A stretch of DNA of 64,000 nt from the NCBI RefSeq assembly GCF_009733795.1, contig NZ_WNXX01000013.1, positions 1 to 64,000 of the forward strand, read 5' to 3'. A program made the translations under genes and the position numbers. Of the stretch, positions 1 to 9,382 are shown piece by piece. Source of the stretch: Actinotalea caeni. GTDB lineage: Bacteria; Actinomycetota; Actinomycetes; Actinomycetales; Beutenbergiaceae. The notes beneath the pieces were generated by a model that saw nothing but the letters and a program-made list of their open reading frames with translations, made no database searches and had not been told where the DNA came from. Each line of letters starts with the position of its first letter. Positions within the stretch are counted from its first letter, which is position 1.

Positions 1-263
1 CGCGCGCCCTGCGTCGCGGGCAGCGCGGAGCCCACGGCCTCGACCGCGGCGACCACGCCGTGCCCGGCCGCGAGCGTCGCGCGCACGAGGTCGAGCACGA
101 CCGCGTCGTCGACCGGTGGGCCGCCGCGACCACGCCCGGCGGTGCGGCGCGGGGCTCGCGCGATCCTGGCCGTCGGCCACCACGGCAGCCACGCGAGCAC
201 CGCGAGCGCGAGCAGGGCCACCAGCACGTCCGGCTCGCCGGCGCCGACCGGCACCGGGCTCAC
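1..263 (-). CDS. TadC-like / type II secretion F-family protein, N-terminal part (cut by window edge)
   Basis: Only the first 87 or so codons are in the window. Translation from GTG at 263 gives a short N-terminus, one hydrophobic stretch at about residues 13-28 (LVALLALAVLAWLPWW) and then a basic cytoplasmic segment. The start overlaps the stop of the tadB-like gene as GTGA, so the two are translationally coupled. In Tad/Flp systems two F-domain inner-membrane proteins (TadB, TadC) follow the TadA ATPase and form the platform that pushes pilin out. Position and topology fit the second of these. The F domain itself lies outside the window, so the family call rests mostly on context. Confidence 0.6.
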   Translation of the reverse strand, partial: MSPVPVGAGEPDVLVALLALAVLAWLPWWPTARIARAPRRTAGRGRGGPPVDDAVVLDLVRATLAAGHGVVAAVEAVGSALPATQGA

Positions 264-1024
264 CGCCCCGCCCGTTCGGCGTCGCGCAGCAGGAGCCGCA
301 CCCAGCGGCGGCCGAGCAGGAAGAGCGCCAGCCCGCCGACGAGGCAGAGACCACCGGGCCCGCCGCCGAGCAGCACCGCGACCGGGTCGGCTCCGAGGAC
401 CGCGCCGAGGCCGACGCCGGCGAGCGGCAGCCAGGCCAGCAGCCGCGCCGTGGCGCGCGGACCCGCCAGCGCGGCGCGGCGCAGGTTCTCGGCCTCGACG
501 GTCTCCGCGATGCCGGCGACGACCACGTCGGCCACCTCCGCCAGCGGGGCCCCGGTGCGGGCCGACAGCCGGCAGGCGGCCGTCGCGGCCGCCACGTCCG
601 GCCCGTCGCGGGCGCGCAGCCCACGGATCCGCCGTACCGCCGCGAGACCACCCGGCGGCGGCGACCGGCGTGGGTGGCCGAGCGCCACCGCCCCGCGGTA
701 CCCGGGAGCAGCGAGCCCGACGTCGTCGAGCTCGAGCGCCTCGACGAGCGGTGCCGCCCACGCCGGTCGCGGCTCCGGCAGCGCCCGCTGCCAGGCCTGG
801 ACCATCGGGCTCCCGGCACGCAGGCGTGCCGCGACCTCGACGAGCACCGCCGCGACGCTCGGCCGTGCGGGGCGGCGTATCCGCGCCACCAGCCCGCGGA
901 GCGTCGCACCGCCCAGGCCTCGTCGCTGCCCACGGGGGCGCGTCGACGCCGCCCACGGCCGCCGACCGGGCACCGACAGCACCACGCCGGCGAGCACGAG
1001 CGCCAGCACGGCGGCGCCGCGCAT
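260..1024 (-). CDS. TadB-like type II secretion system F-family inner-membrane protein
   Basis: A 254-aa protein beginning with a membrane segment (AAVLALVLAGVVLSV). A soluble region with a typical F-domain helix follows (VAAVLVEVAARLRAGSPM), then a second helical block (ACRLSARTGAPLAEVADVV) and two C-terminal hydrophobic segments from about residue 195. This is the TadB/GspF arrangement: an integral membrane platform protein that works with the TadA ATPase in assembling Flp-type pili or a related secretion machine. The ATG overlaps the tadA stop (ATGA) and its own stop overlaps the next gene (GTGA), so this is one operon. TadB versus TadC is assigned only by order. No pilin gene is in view. 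Confidence 0.8.
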   Translation of the reverse strand: MRGAAVLALVLAGVVLSVPGRRPWAASTRPRGQRRGLGGATLRGLVARIRRPARPSVAAVLVEVAARLRAGSPMVQAWQRALPEPRPAWAAPLVEALELDDVGLAAPGYRGAVALGHPRRSPPPGGLAAVRRIRGLRARDGPDVAAATAACRLSARTGAPLAEVADVVVAGIAETVEAENLRRAALAGPRATARLLAWLPLAGVGLGAVLGADPVAVLLGGGPGGLCLVGGLALFLLGRRWVRLLLRDAERAGR

Positions 1025-2151
1025 CACCGGCTCCCTCGGTCGAGCACCGCGGCGAGCTGCTCCCACCCCTGCGCCGTCCGCAGCACGCCGGCGGCGTCGC
1101 GCTGCAGCGCCGGGACGCAGCGGACCGCGCCGTCGTCGCCGGTCAGCACCCCGACCTGGTCGAGCACGCGCCGGCCCTCGGCGTCGCGGCGCAGGTGCAG
1201 CACGGCGTCGATCGCGGCACGCGCCTGCAGCGCGACCACCTCGGGTCCCATCCCCGCGAGCGCGCCGAGCGCCGCCAGCCGTGCCGGCACGTCGTCCGCG
1301 GAGTTGGCGTGCACGGTCGCCCAGCCGCCGTCGTGACCGGTGTTGAGTGCTCCCAGCACCTCCCGGACCTCCCCGCCGCGGCACTCCCCCAGCACGAGCC
1401 GGTCCGGTCGCATCCGCATCGCCGCGCGGACGAGCACGTCGAGCCCGATGCCGCCGGCGCCCTGCACGTTGGGGCGCCGGACCTGCAGGTGGACGACGTG
1501 CGGGTGCGTCGGCACCAGCTCCGCGGCCTCCTCGATGACGACGATGCGCTCGTCGGGCGGCACCAGCGACAGCACCGACGCCAGCAGCGAGGTCTTCCCC
1601 GACCCGGTGGCACCGCTGACGAGGACGTTGGCGCGCACCTCGACGAGCCGGTGCAGGACCGCCTCGCCCGTCGCGTCCAGGAAGCCGAGCCCGCGCAGGT
1701 CGGCGAGCGTGAACGCGCGGCGCCGCAGCGTGCGCAGGCTGATGTGGGCGCCCTCGGCCGCGACCGGGGCGAGCACCGCGTGCAGCCGGGTGCCGTCGGG
1801 GAGCCGGCCGTCCACGACCGGCACCGCGTCGTCGAGACGCTGCGCCGCCAGCGTCGCGAGCCGGGTCGCGAGCGCCCGCGGGTCCGCCACCCGTTCCTCG
1901 GCCCGCTCCAGCCCCGCACCGCGATCGACCCAGACGTCGCCCGCGCCGTTGACGAGGACGTCGGTGATCGTCGGGTCGTCCAGCAGCGGCTGCAGCAGGG
2001 TCCCCGCGCCGTGCAGCTCGGCCCGGGCGCTGCGTGCGAGGTCGAGACGCGCCGCGTCGCCGGGTCCGCTGGTGCGCACCGCCCGCCCCAGGTCGGGCCC
2101 GTCCACCAGCTGCGAGCGCAGCGTCGCCACCGCCGCCTGCGCCGCGCTCAT
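1024..2151 (-). CDS. tadA: TadA-family secretion ATPase (CpaF/VirB11-like)
   Basis: A 375-aa hexameric secretion ATPase that powers Tad/Flp pilus assembly at the inner membrane. Visible motifs are the N-terminal segment ITDVLVNGAGDVWVDRG (about 62-78), Walker A GATGSGKTS (about 180-188), the Asp-box region IVVIEEAAEL (about 203-212), Walker B RLVLGECRG (about 251-259) and the His box TGHDGGWATVHAN (about 271-283). The start at 2151 was chosen because the upstream ssd stop overlaps it as ATGA and the N-terminal domain begins there. A longer in-frame extension upstream is the antisense-frame shadow of ssd. In mycobacteria the orthologous pair is Rv3659c-Rv3660c. All catalytic motifs are intact, so an active enzyme is expected. 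Confidence 0.93.
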   Translation of the reverse strand: MSAAQAAVATLRSQLVDGPDLGRAVRTSGPGDAARLDLARSARAELHGAGTLLQPLLDDPTITDVLVNGAGDVWVDRGAGLERAEERVADPRALATRLATLAAQRLDDAVPVVDGRLPDGTRLHAVLAPVAAEGAHISLRTLRRRAFTLADLRGLGFLDATGEAVLHRLVEVRANVLVSGATGSGKTSLLASVLSLVPPDERIVVIEEAAELVPTHPHVVHLQVRRPNVQGAGGIGLDVLVRAAMRMRPDRLVLGECRGGEVREVLGALNTGHDGGWATVHANSADDVPARLAALGALAGMGPEVVALQARAAIDAVLHLRRDAEGRRVLDQVGVLTGDDGAVRCVPALQRDAAGVLRTAQGWEQLAAVLDRGSR

Positions 2152-3149
2152 CGCAGGTCCAGCTCGGCCACGAGCCGCCGGGCGCACCGCGCGAGCGGCC
2201 CGCGCCTTCGGTCGCCCGGCGCCACACCGCGCTCGAGCGCCGAGGCGAGCCCGCGCTCGGGCACCATCGCGTGCAGCAGCGGCAGCCCGGCCGCCGCCGC
2301 GACGTCCTCGGGACCGATGCCACCCGGGGCCGGGCCGCGTGTCACCAGGCGTCGGTCGAGGCCGGTGAGCGCGTGCGCCAGGTGCTGCGCGCCGCCGACC
2401 GCGGTCAGGTCGCAGGTCGCGACGACCACCACCGTGTCGCACCACCGCGTGCCGATCTCGCCCGGCCGGGCCGCCGCCCGCGGCAGGTCGAGGACGACGA
2501 CGTCGAGCGCGTCGGCCAGCGCGGCGAGCGCGTGCTCCACGGGTGGGGCGGTCGTCGTGCGCAGGTCGGCCGACAGCAGCCGCACCCCGCGCCAACGCGG
2601 CAGCGCCGCGGCCAGGTCGGCCGGGGTGAAGCCGGACCGTTCCTCGACGAGGTCGGACCAGCGCAGCCCCGCCTCGTGCTCGGCGCCGACGAGCACGTCG
2701 ATGCCGCCGCCGTCGAGGTCGAGGTCGACGAGACCCGGCGCGAGCCCGGCATCGGCGCAGGCCCGTGCCAGCACCGCCGCCAGCGTCGAGGCGCCAGCGC
2801 CGCCCCGCGCCCCGACCACGCCGACGACGCGTGCCCGTCGGGTCGTCGTCACCGCACGGACCCGGGTGAGCAGCTCCTCCGCGGTGTCGGGCAGCACGAG
2901 GCACCGTGCGCCGTCGGGCGCCGTCACGGCGTGGTCGACGGCGACCCACGCGAACCGCCTGCCAGGTCGGCGCCAGTCCGGGTCGGCGGGCCCGACCTCC
3001 GACGCGCTGTCCAGCACCAGGGCCGCCTCAGGAGGGCGCGCTCCCGCCGGGTGCACGCTCAGCGGCAGGTCCGCGAGCGCGACCACCGATCGCACGGCGT
3101 CGACCATCGCAGGGTCCGAGGAACGCAGCGCCACCGCCGCACCTGACAT
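2148..3149 (-). CDS. ssd: Septum-site-determining protein Ssd / TadZ-CpaE-like ParA-family protein
   Basis: A 333-aa protein with an N-terminal receiver-like or variable region (1-100) and a MinD/ParA-type domain from about residue 107. The P-loop reads GARGGAGAST: the Gly pattern of a deviant Walker A is there, but the lysine of GK[ST] is alanine. Atypical Walker A sequences are known in the TadZ/CpaE branch, which localises Tad pilus machinery. The mycobacterial homologue Ssd (Rv3660c) affects septum formation. The start at 3149 has an AGGAGG Shine-Dalgarno 6 nt upstream, and the longer in-frame ORF to 3257 has none. It is the first gene of the ssd-tadA-tadB-tadC operon. Nucleotide binding and hydrolysis are doubtful given the missing lysine. 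Confidence 0.85.
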   Translation of the reverse strand: MSGAAVALRSSDPAMVDAVRSVVALADLPLSVHPAGARPPEAALVLDSASEVGPADPDWRRPGRRFAWVAVDHAVTAPDGARCLVLPDTAEELLTRVRAVTTTRRARVVGVVGARGGAGASTLAAVLARACADAGLAPGLVDLDLDGGGIDVLVGAEHEAGLRWSDLVEERSGFTPADLAAALPRWRGVRLLSADLRTTTAPPVEHALAALADALDVVVLDLPRAAARPGEIGTRWCDTVVVVATCDLTAVGGAQHLAHALTGLDRRLVTRGPAPGGIGPEDVAAAAGLPLLHAMVPERGLASALERGVAPGDRRRGPLARCARRLVAELDLR

Positions 3150-3370
3150 CGCCGACCTCCTGTCCGTCGTGCTGTCCGTCGTGTCCCGGCAGGGTGGCCC
3201 GAGCCGTCCACGCCACGCGGCGGGGCGACCCCGCTGCTGTGGACGGGACGGCAGCACGAGGGTCCTGTGGACGGCCTCGTTGTGGACGGCGGTGGACCAC
3301 GCGGACCCACGGCCCGCTCGTCAGCTCGGACCCCCGATCTGCTTCACAAACCACGCCGGAAGGAGTAGAC

Positions 3371-3427
3371 ATGGAGTACAACTTCATTCCGGTCGTGGGA
3401 ACCCACGCGCGAACGGTCCACGAATAG
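3371..3427 (+). CDS. Tiny ORF (18 aa) with strong ribosome-binding site; possible small peptide or part of an sRNA
   Basis: An ATG preceded by GGAAGGAG, with about 7 nt spacing, opens an 18-codon frame (MEYNFIPVVGTHARTVHE) ending in TAG. About 80 bp further on is a perfect 11-bp stem-loop (3507-3532), so the stretch from about 3340 to 3535 looks like a short transcription unit of its own. It lies in the divergent gap next to ssd; in M. tuberculosis the 6C-type sRNA B11 lies next to the ssd orthologue. I do not recognise the peptide. It may be a small protein, a leader peptide, or incidental coding inside an sRNA. Confidence 0.35.
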   Translation: MEYNFIPVVGTHARTVHE

Positions 3428-3506
3428 GACTGGGCGACCGGGCACAGCCCGTAGCGACCCACATCAACGTGTGCACGCTTGCTAACCCACGACCGGCTTG
3501 AGGTCG

Positions 3507-3532
3507 ATGACGGCGCCGTGAGGCGCCGTCAT
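3507..3532 (+). terminator. Stem-loop, probable terminator of the short unit upstream of the 3640 gene
   Basis: A perfect 11-bp inverted repeat (ATGACGGCGCC / GGCGCCGTCAT) with a GTGA loop. There is no long T-tract, which is common in GC-rich actinobacteria. It separates the tiny ORF from the gene starting at 3640. Confidence 0.55.
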
Positions 3533-3639
3533 TGCGTGCGGGCCGCGGTCGATCTGCCACCGCCGCCGCACGGCGTGCCACCCGGGCTGTCGGGGAGCCG
3601 GTCGATACCGTAGAGCGTCCGCTACAGCTGGGAGAACCG

Positions 3640-4713
3640 ATGAGCACCGACGCGCGCCCCAACGGCTCCGACGACGACCGCACCAGCCGCCTCGACGAGG
3701 GTGTCGACGACCCCGAGCGCGAGGTGACCTCCGAGGGCGTCGACGAGCCCGGTCCCGCCACGTCCAGCGAGCCGGCTCCTGCTGCCGGTCCCCTCGACGC
3801 CGCCGCGGCCCCGGCCGCCGAGCCGGTCGCCGAGAGCACCCCGCCCGCCGCCGACCGCTCGCTCGACGAGACCCACGTCGCCGCGATCCCGGCGCAGCGC
3901 CGCGACGGTTTCGAGGAGGTCGACGGCGGCGACACGGTGCCCCCGGAGCGCACCGAGTACGTCCCGACCGAGGACGAGGACGAGGCGCTGCGCGAGGAGC
4001 GCGCGCGCCGCTTCGGGCGCCCCCGCCCCGAGCCTGTCGAGACCAGCACCGAGCCCGAGGAGCGCACCACGGCCGCGGTGCCGCTGGCCGCCGCGGGCGC
4101 GGGCGCGGTCGCCACCGTCGGCGAGCCCGCCGAGGAGACCGGCACCACCCGCACGATGCCGACCACCACCGGGCGGACCGCGACCGAGGGCGGCGAGGAC
4201 GACCCGTTCAAGGACTTCGACGACGGCCCGAGCTCGCGCGCCGCCGCGCACTGGTGGAGCCTGCTGATCGCGATCGTGTTCGTGCCTGTCGGCTGGTACC
4301 TCGTGACCGACGGCGGCGAGCGCCTCAACTTCAACCTCGTCAACGGCGGCCCGTTCAACATCGCGGCACCGATCGAGCTCGCGGCCGGCGTGCTCTGCCT
4401 GTTCTTCGTGCTGCTGGCGACCCGCTGGTCGTCGGTGGGCGCGATCGTCGTCGGCACCGTCGGGGCGCTGGCCGGCATCGCGTTCATCGTCTTCCACGAG
4501 CAGGCGATGGAGCTGATCACCGAGTACCAGGGCGTGCTCGTGCAGGGGCTGCGCCAGCTCGGCCAGAACGTCGTCGACCATCTCGTCGCCGATCTGCGGA
4601 CCGGCCGCACCGCCGTCTACGGGATCGTGCTGATCATGGCCGGCGTCATCTCGCACGGCGCCCGCCGGCAGGGCCGCCGCGAGGAGCGCCGCCGCGCCGC
4701 GCTCGGCGCCTGA
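3640..4713 (+). CDS. Conserved hypothetical membrane protein with long acidic N-terminus
   Basis: A 357-aa protein of unknown function. Residues 1-200 are a low-complexity acidic, Pro/Ala/Thr-rich region (repeated D, E, EPA, TTE runs). About four hydrophobic segments follow: WWSLLIAIVFVPVGWYLV near 205, IELAAGVLCLFFVLLATRW, VGAIVVGTVGALAGIAFIVF and a C-terminal VYGIVLIMAGVISHGA. The protein ends in a basic tail (RRQGRREERRRAA). The start at 3640 has GGAG 6 nt upstream. It stands alone, with stem-loops on both sides, between the ssd and acs loci. The disordered acidic region is probably cytoplasmic. No catalytic motif is visible and I do not recognise a family. Confidence 0.75.
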   Translation: MSTDARPNGSDDDRTSRLDEGVDDPEREVTSEGVDEPGPATSSEPAPAAGPLDAAAAPAAEPVAESTPPAADRSLDETHVAAIPAQRRDGFEEVDGGDTVPPERTEYVPTEDEDEALREERARRFGRPRPEPVETSTEPEERTTAAVPLAAAGAGAVATVGEPAEETGTTRTMPTTTGRTATEGGEDDPFKDFDDGPSSRAAAHWWSLLIAIVFVPVGWYLVTDGGERLNFNLVNGGPFNIAAPIELAAGVLCLFFVLLATRWSSVGAIVVGTVGALAGIAFIVFHEQAMELITEYQGVLVQGLRQLGQNVVDHLVADLRTGRTAVYGIVLIMAGVISHGARRQGRREERRRAALGA

Positions 4714-4720
4714 CGTCACC

Positions 4721-4767
4721 ACGAGGGCGACGGCGACCCCCGCCACCGGGGGCGCCGTCGCCCTCGT
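4721..4767 (+). terminator. Rho-independent-type terminator after the 3640-4713 gene
   Basis: Perfect 15-bp arms at 4721-4735 and 4753-4767 (ACGAGGGCGACGGCG and its complement). A further C5/G5 pairing sits inside the loop. It begins 8 bp after the stop codon. Confidence 0.75.
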
Positions 4768-4872
4768 CCGTCCGTCGGGCCGAGTGGTGAGCGGCTGTCG
4801 GACGGGATGCGGCGAAGGTTCTAGGCTGTGCCCGGAGTCCCGGACCCACCGATGTCGCTGGAGGATCGAACG

Positions 4873-6876
<2,004 letters not shown>

Positions 6877-6953
6877 GCCTCCCGACCCACGCACCGGCCG
6901 CCGCGCCGACCGTCCGACGACGGCGGCGCGAGCGGCCGGTAGCGTGGTGCGCC

Positions 6954-7868
6954 GTGACCGTCGATCCCGCGATCGTGCGCCCCCCGGGGCCGTGGACGCA
7001 CCGCATGGTGGCCGCCAACGGCGGCCGCTTCCACGTCGCGGTGACCGGGCCCGACGACGCCGACGCGCCGCTGGTCGTGCTGCTGCACGGCTTCCCGCAG
7101 CTGTGGTGGGCCTGGCGGCACCAGCTGGTCGCGCTCGGCGAGGCCGGGTTCCGCGCGGCCGCGATGGACCTGCGCGGCTACGGCGCCTCCGACAAGCCGC
7201 CGGGCGCCTACGACCTCCCGACGCTGACCGCCGACGTGGCGGGCGTGATCCGCTCGCTCGGGGCGAGCTCCGCCGTCGTCGTCGGTCAGGGTCTCGGCGG
7301 GCAGGTGGCCTGGACGCTGCCGTCGCTCGACGCGCGCGCGGTGCGTGCGATCGGGGTGCTGGGCGCCCCGCACCCGCTCCACCTCGTCGCGGCGGGCCGG
7401 GCCGCGGCGCCGACGCGCACGCTGCTGCGGCTGGCCCAGTTCCAGGTGCCGTGGTTCCCCGAGCGGGCGATGACCCGAGGCGACCTCGTCGCGCGGCTGC
7501 TGGACGCGTGGTCGGCGCCCGGGTGGTCGTGCCCCGACGTCGACCTGTACACGCAGGCGGCGCGGCTGCCGTTCGCCGCGCACAGCCAGATGGAGCAGCT
7601 GCGCTGGCTCGTGCGGTCGCGGCCCCGGCCCGACGGTCGCCGCTTCCTCGAGCTGGTCGAGCAGCCCGTGAGCGTGCCGGTGCTGTCGTTGCACGGGCGC
7701 CTCGACGGCAACCTGCCGCCCCGCGCGTGCCGCCGCGACGGCGCGATGGTGAGCGCGAGCTACCGTCGCGTCCTGGTCGACGGCGCGGGGCACTTCCTTC
7801 CCGAGGAGGCGCCCGAGGAGGTCACCCAGCTGCTGCTGACATGGCTGCGGAGCCTCACGCTCGACTGA
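6954..7868 (+). CDS. Alpha/beta hydrolase (epoxide-hydrolase-like, EphE position) lacking a recognisable nucleophile
   Basis: A 304-aa alpha/beta-hydrolase fold protein. The oxyanion motif HGFPQLWWAW (about 44-53) and the strand MDLRGYGASDKP (about 72-83) are typical of the epoxide hydrolase/haloalkane dehalogenase branch. The elbow that should read G-x-[D/S]-x-G is VGQGLGG (about 111-117), with glycine where the catalytic nucleophile belongs. The other two triad members appear present: Asp in LHGRLDGN and His in GAGHFLPEE. Position between acs and crp matches mycobacterial ephE (Rv3670). It may be a non-catalytic or altered-mechanism homologue; a sequencing error is less likely because the frame is intact. 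GTG start at 6954. Confidence 0.85.
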   Translation: MTVDPAIVRPPGPWTHRMVAANGGRFHVAVTGPDDADAPLVVLLHGFPQLWWAWRHQLVALGEAGFRAAAMDLRGYGASDKPPGAYDLPTLTADVAGVIRSLGASSAVVVGQGLGGQVAWTLPSLDARAVRAIGVLGAPHPLHLVAAGRAAAPTRTLLRLAQFQVPWFPERAMTRGDLVARLLDAWSAPGWSCPDVDLYTQAARLPFAAHSQMEQLRWLVRSRPRPDGRRFLELVEQPVSVPVLSLHGRLDGNLPPRACRRDGAMVSASYRRVLVDGAGHFLPEEAPEEVTQLLLTWLRSLTLD

Positions 7869-7905
7869 GCGTGGCGGGCACGGGGCCCGCCCAGACCTGG
7901 CAGAC

Positions 7906-7921
7906 TGTGGCACATCTCACA
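7906..7921 (+). promoter_or_regulatory. Predicted Crp operator upstream of crp (autoregulation)
   Basis: TGTGGCACATCTCACA matches the CRP/FNR consensus TGTG-N8-CACA, with the extended TCACA on the right arm. It lies 37 bp before the crp start codon. A repeated GCACATCT overlaps it and recurs just downstream. Cyclic-AMP receptor proteins of actinobacteria use this consensus and often bind their own promoter. Binding is inferred from sequence only. Confidence 0.6.
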
Positions 7922-7958
7922 GGCACATCTGATTCACGACATGGAGGGGACGCCCGGT

Positions 7959-8636
7959 ATGGACGAGGCCGTCATTCGCAGCTCACCACTGTTCTCTGAG
8001 CTGAGCGACCAGGGCTACCTGGCGATCCGCGAGCGGATGACGGAGCTGACCTACCGGCGCGGCGAGGAGATCTTCCACGAGGGCTCCCCCGGCGACAAGC
8101 TCTTCGTCATCGGCGCCGGCAAGGTCAAGCTCGGCCACATGGCGCCGGACGGCCGCGAGCACCTGCTCGCGATCCTCGGCCCGGGCGAGATCCTCGGCGA
8201 GGTGTCGCTGTACGACCCGGGTGCGCGCACCGCGACCGCGACCGCGCTCGCGAAGACGTCGCTGGTCGCGCTGCAGCACTCCGACCTGCTGCGCGTGCTC
8301 GACGCCCGCCCGGAGATCTCCCAGCACCTGCTGCGCTCGCTCGCGCAGCGGCTGCGCCGCACCAACGCGGCGATGGCGGACCTCATCTTCTCCGACGTGC
8401 CCGGCCGCGTCGCGAAGGCGCTGCTCGACCTGGGCCGCCGGTTCGGTCAGCAGACCGACGCCGGTCTGCGCGTGACGCACGACCTCACGCAGGAGGAGCT
8501 CGCCCAGCTGGTCGGTGCCACCCGCGAGACCGTCAACAAGTCGCTGGCGGAGTTCAGCAACCGCGGCTGGCTGCAGCTGGACGGTCGCTCGGTGATCCTG
8601 CTCGACATCGAGCGGCTGCGCCGCCGGGCGCGCTGA
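7959..8636 (+). CDS. crp: cAMP receptor protein-family transcriptional regulator
   Basis: A 225-aa protein, nearly the length of M. tuberculosis Crp (Rv3676). The N-terminal cyclic-nucleotide-binding beta-roll contains GDKLFVIGAGKVKLG (about 46-60) and the phosphate-binding cassette GEILGEVSLYDPGARTATATA (about 80-100). The C-terminal winged helix-turn-helix contains HDLTQEELAQLVGATRETVN (about 174-193), with RETVN as recognition helix. The start at 7959 has GGAGGGG about 8 nt upstream; the ATG at 7941 overlaps that Shine-Dalgarno. A TGTG-N8-CACA site lies in its promoter. It is probably a global regulator of carbon and stress genes. It is followed by a bidirectional stem-loop and convergent ridA. 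Confidence 0.95.
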   Translation: MDEAVIRSSPLFSELSDQGYLAIRERMTELTYRRGEEIFHEGSPGDKLFVIGAGKVKLGHMAPDGREHLLAILGPGEILGEVSLYDPGARTATATALAKTSLVALQHSDLLRVLDARPEISQHLLRSLAQRLRRTNAAMADLIFSDVPGRVAKALLDLGRRFGQQTDAGLRVTHDLTQEELAQLVGATRETVNKSLAEFSNRGWLQLDGRSVILLDIERLRRRAR

Positions 8637-8652
8637 CCCGCACGCACGACGA

Positions 8653-8694
8653 GGGCCCGCCGTCGGCGCCGTGAGCGGCGCGGACGGCGGGCCC
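8653..8694. terminator. Bidirectional stem-loop between convergent crp and ridA
   Basis: Perfect 12-bp arms GGGCCCGCCGTC (8653-8664) and GACGGCGGGCCC (8683-8694), extended on the outside by imperfect ACGACGA/TCGTCGT pairing. It is placed between two converging genes. Confidence 0.7.
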
Positions 8695-8710
8695 GTTCGT
8701 CGTGGGGCGC

Positions 8711-9184
8711 TCAGGCCAGCTGGAAGGTGACCTCGACCTCGACGGGCGCGTCCAGCGGCAGCGCTGCGACGCCGACGGCGGAGCGGGCGTGCACACCGGC
8801 GTCGCCGAAGATCTCCTGCAGCGCGTCGGAGGCGCCGTTGACCACGCCCGGCTGGCCCGTGAACGACGGGTCGGAGGCGACGAACCCGACCACCTTGACG
8901 ACGCGCGCGAGCCGGTCGACGCCGCCGGCGGCGGACGCGGCGGCCGCGACCGCGTTGAGCGCGCACAGGCGCGCCAGCCCGGCGGCGTCGGCGGCCGGGA
9001 CGTGCCCGGCCCCGTCGCCGACCTTGCCGGTCGCCGCCAGCGCGCCGTCGACCATCGGCAGCTGACCCGAGGTCATCACCAGGTCACCGATGGTGACCGC
9101 CGGGACGTACGACGCGACCGGCGGGACGACGTCGGGCAGCTCGATGCCGAGCTCGGCGAGCCGCTGCGAGACCGCCACGGTCAC
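8711..9184 (-). CDS. RidA/YER057c/UK114-family protein
   Basis: A 157-aa member of the RidA family, which deaminates reactive enamine/imine intermediates from pyridoxal-phosphate enzymes. The family pattern is visible: YVPAVTIGDLVMTSGQLPMVDG near the N-terminus, central LNAVAAAASAAGGVDRLARVVKVVGFVAS, and the C-terminal ARSAVGVAALPLDAPVEVEVTFQL with the usual R-S-A-V-G-V-x-x-L-P motif. The conserved arginine is in HARSAVG. GTG start at 9184 overlaps the DUF4177 stop, so the two are coupled. The pair matches Rv3678c/Rv3678A next to mycobacterial whiB4. It belongs to the longer, actinobacterial RidA subgroup, and the substrate is unknown. Confidence 0.88.
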   Translation of the reverse strand: MTVAVSQRLAELGIELPDVVPPVASYVPAVTIGDLVMTSGQLPMVDGALAATGKVGDGAGHVPAADAAGLARLCALNAVAAAASAAGGVDRLARVVKVVGFVASDPSFTGQPGVVNGASDALQEIFGDAGVHARSAVGVAALPLDAPVEVEVTFQLA

Positions 9185-9336
9185 GCCTTCGGTCGCTTGA
9201 GGTAGGCGACGAGCCCCTGCCCGTCGGGGCCCGGCACCACCTGCACGAGCTCCCAGCCGTCGGCGCCCCAGGTGTCGAGGATCGCCTTGGTGTTGTGGAT
9301 CATCAGGGGGATGGTCGCGTACTCCCAGGTCGTCAT
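9181..9336 (-). CDS. DUF4177-type small protein (51 aa)
   Basis: Translating the minus strand from ATG at 9336 gives 51 residues: MTTWEYATIPL, then ILDTWGADGWELVQV, and an end in YLKRPKA. The W-E-Y start and the G-x-x-GWELV centre are hallmarks of DUF4177, a family of small beta-rich proteins of unknown function. The stop overlaps the ridA GTG as GTGA. The same small gene sits next to ridA in mycobacteria. It is easily missed because of its size. No catalytic residues are evident. Confidence 0.85.
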   Translation of the reverse strand: MTTWEYATIPLMIHNTKAILDTWGADGWELVQVVPGPDGQGLVAYLKRPKA

Positions 9337-9382
9337 GGACCGATCCTAGGCGGGGCGGGAGCGAGCACCGGCGGGGCCGGCC

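Noticed and set aside
142-3501. 1119-aa plus-strand open frame across the tad operon
   Set aside because: Antisense shadow of ssd-tadA-tadB in very GC-rich DNA; its translation is Arg/Pro/Ala-rich with no domain, while the minus-strand genes have complete motifs.
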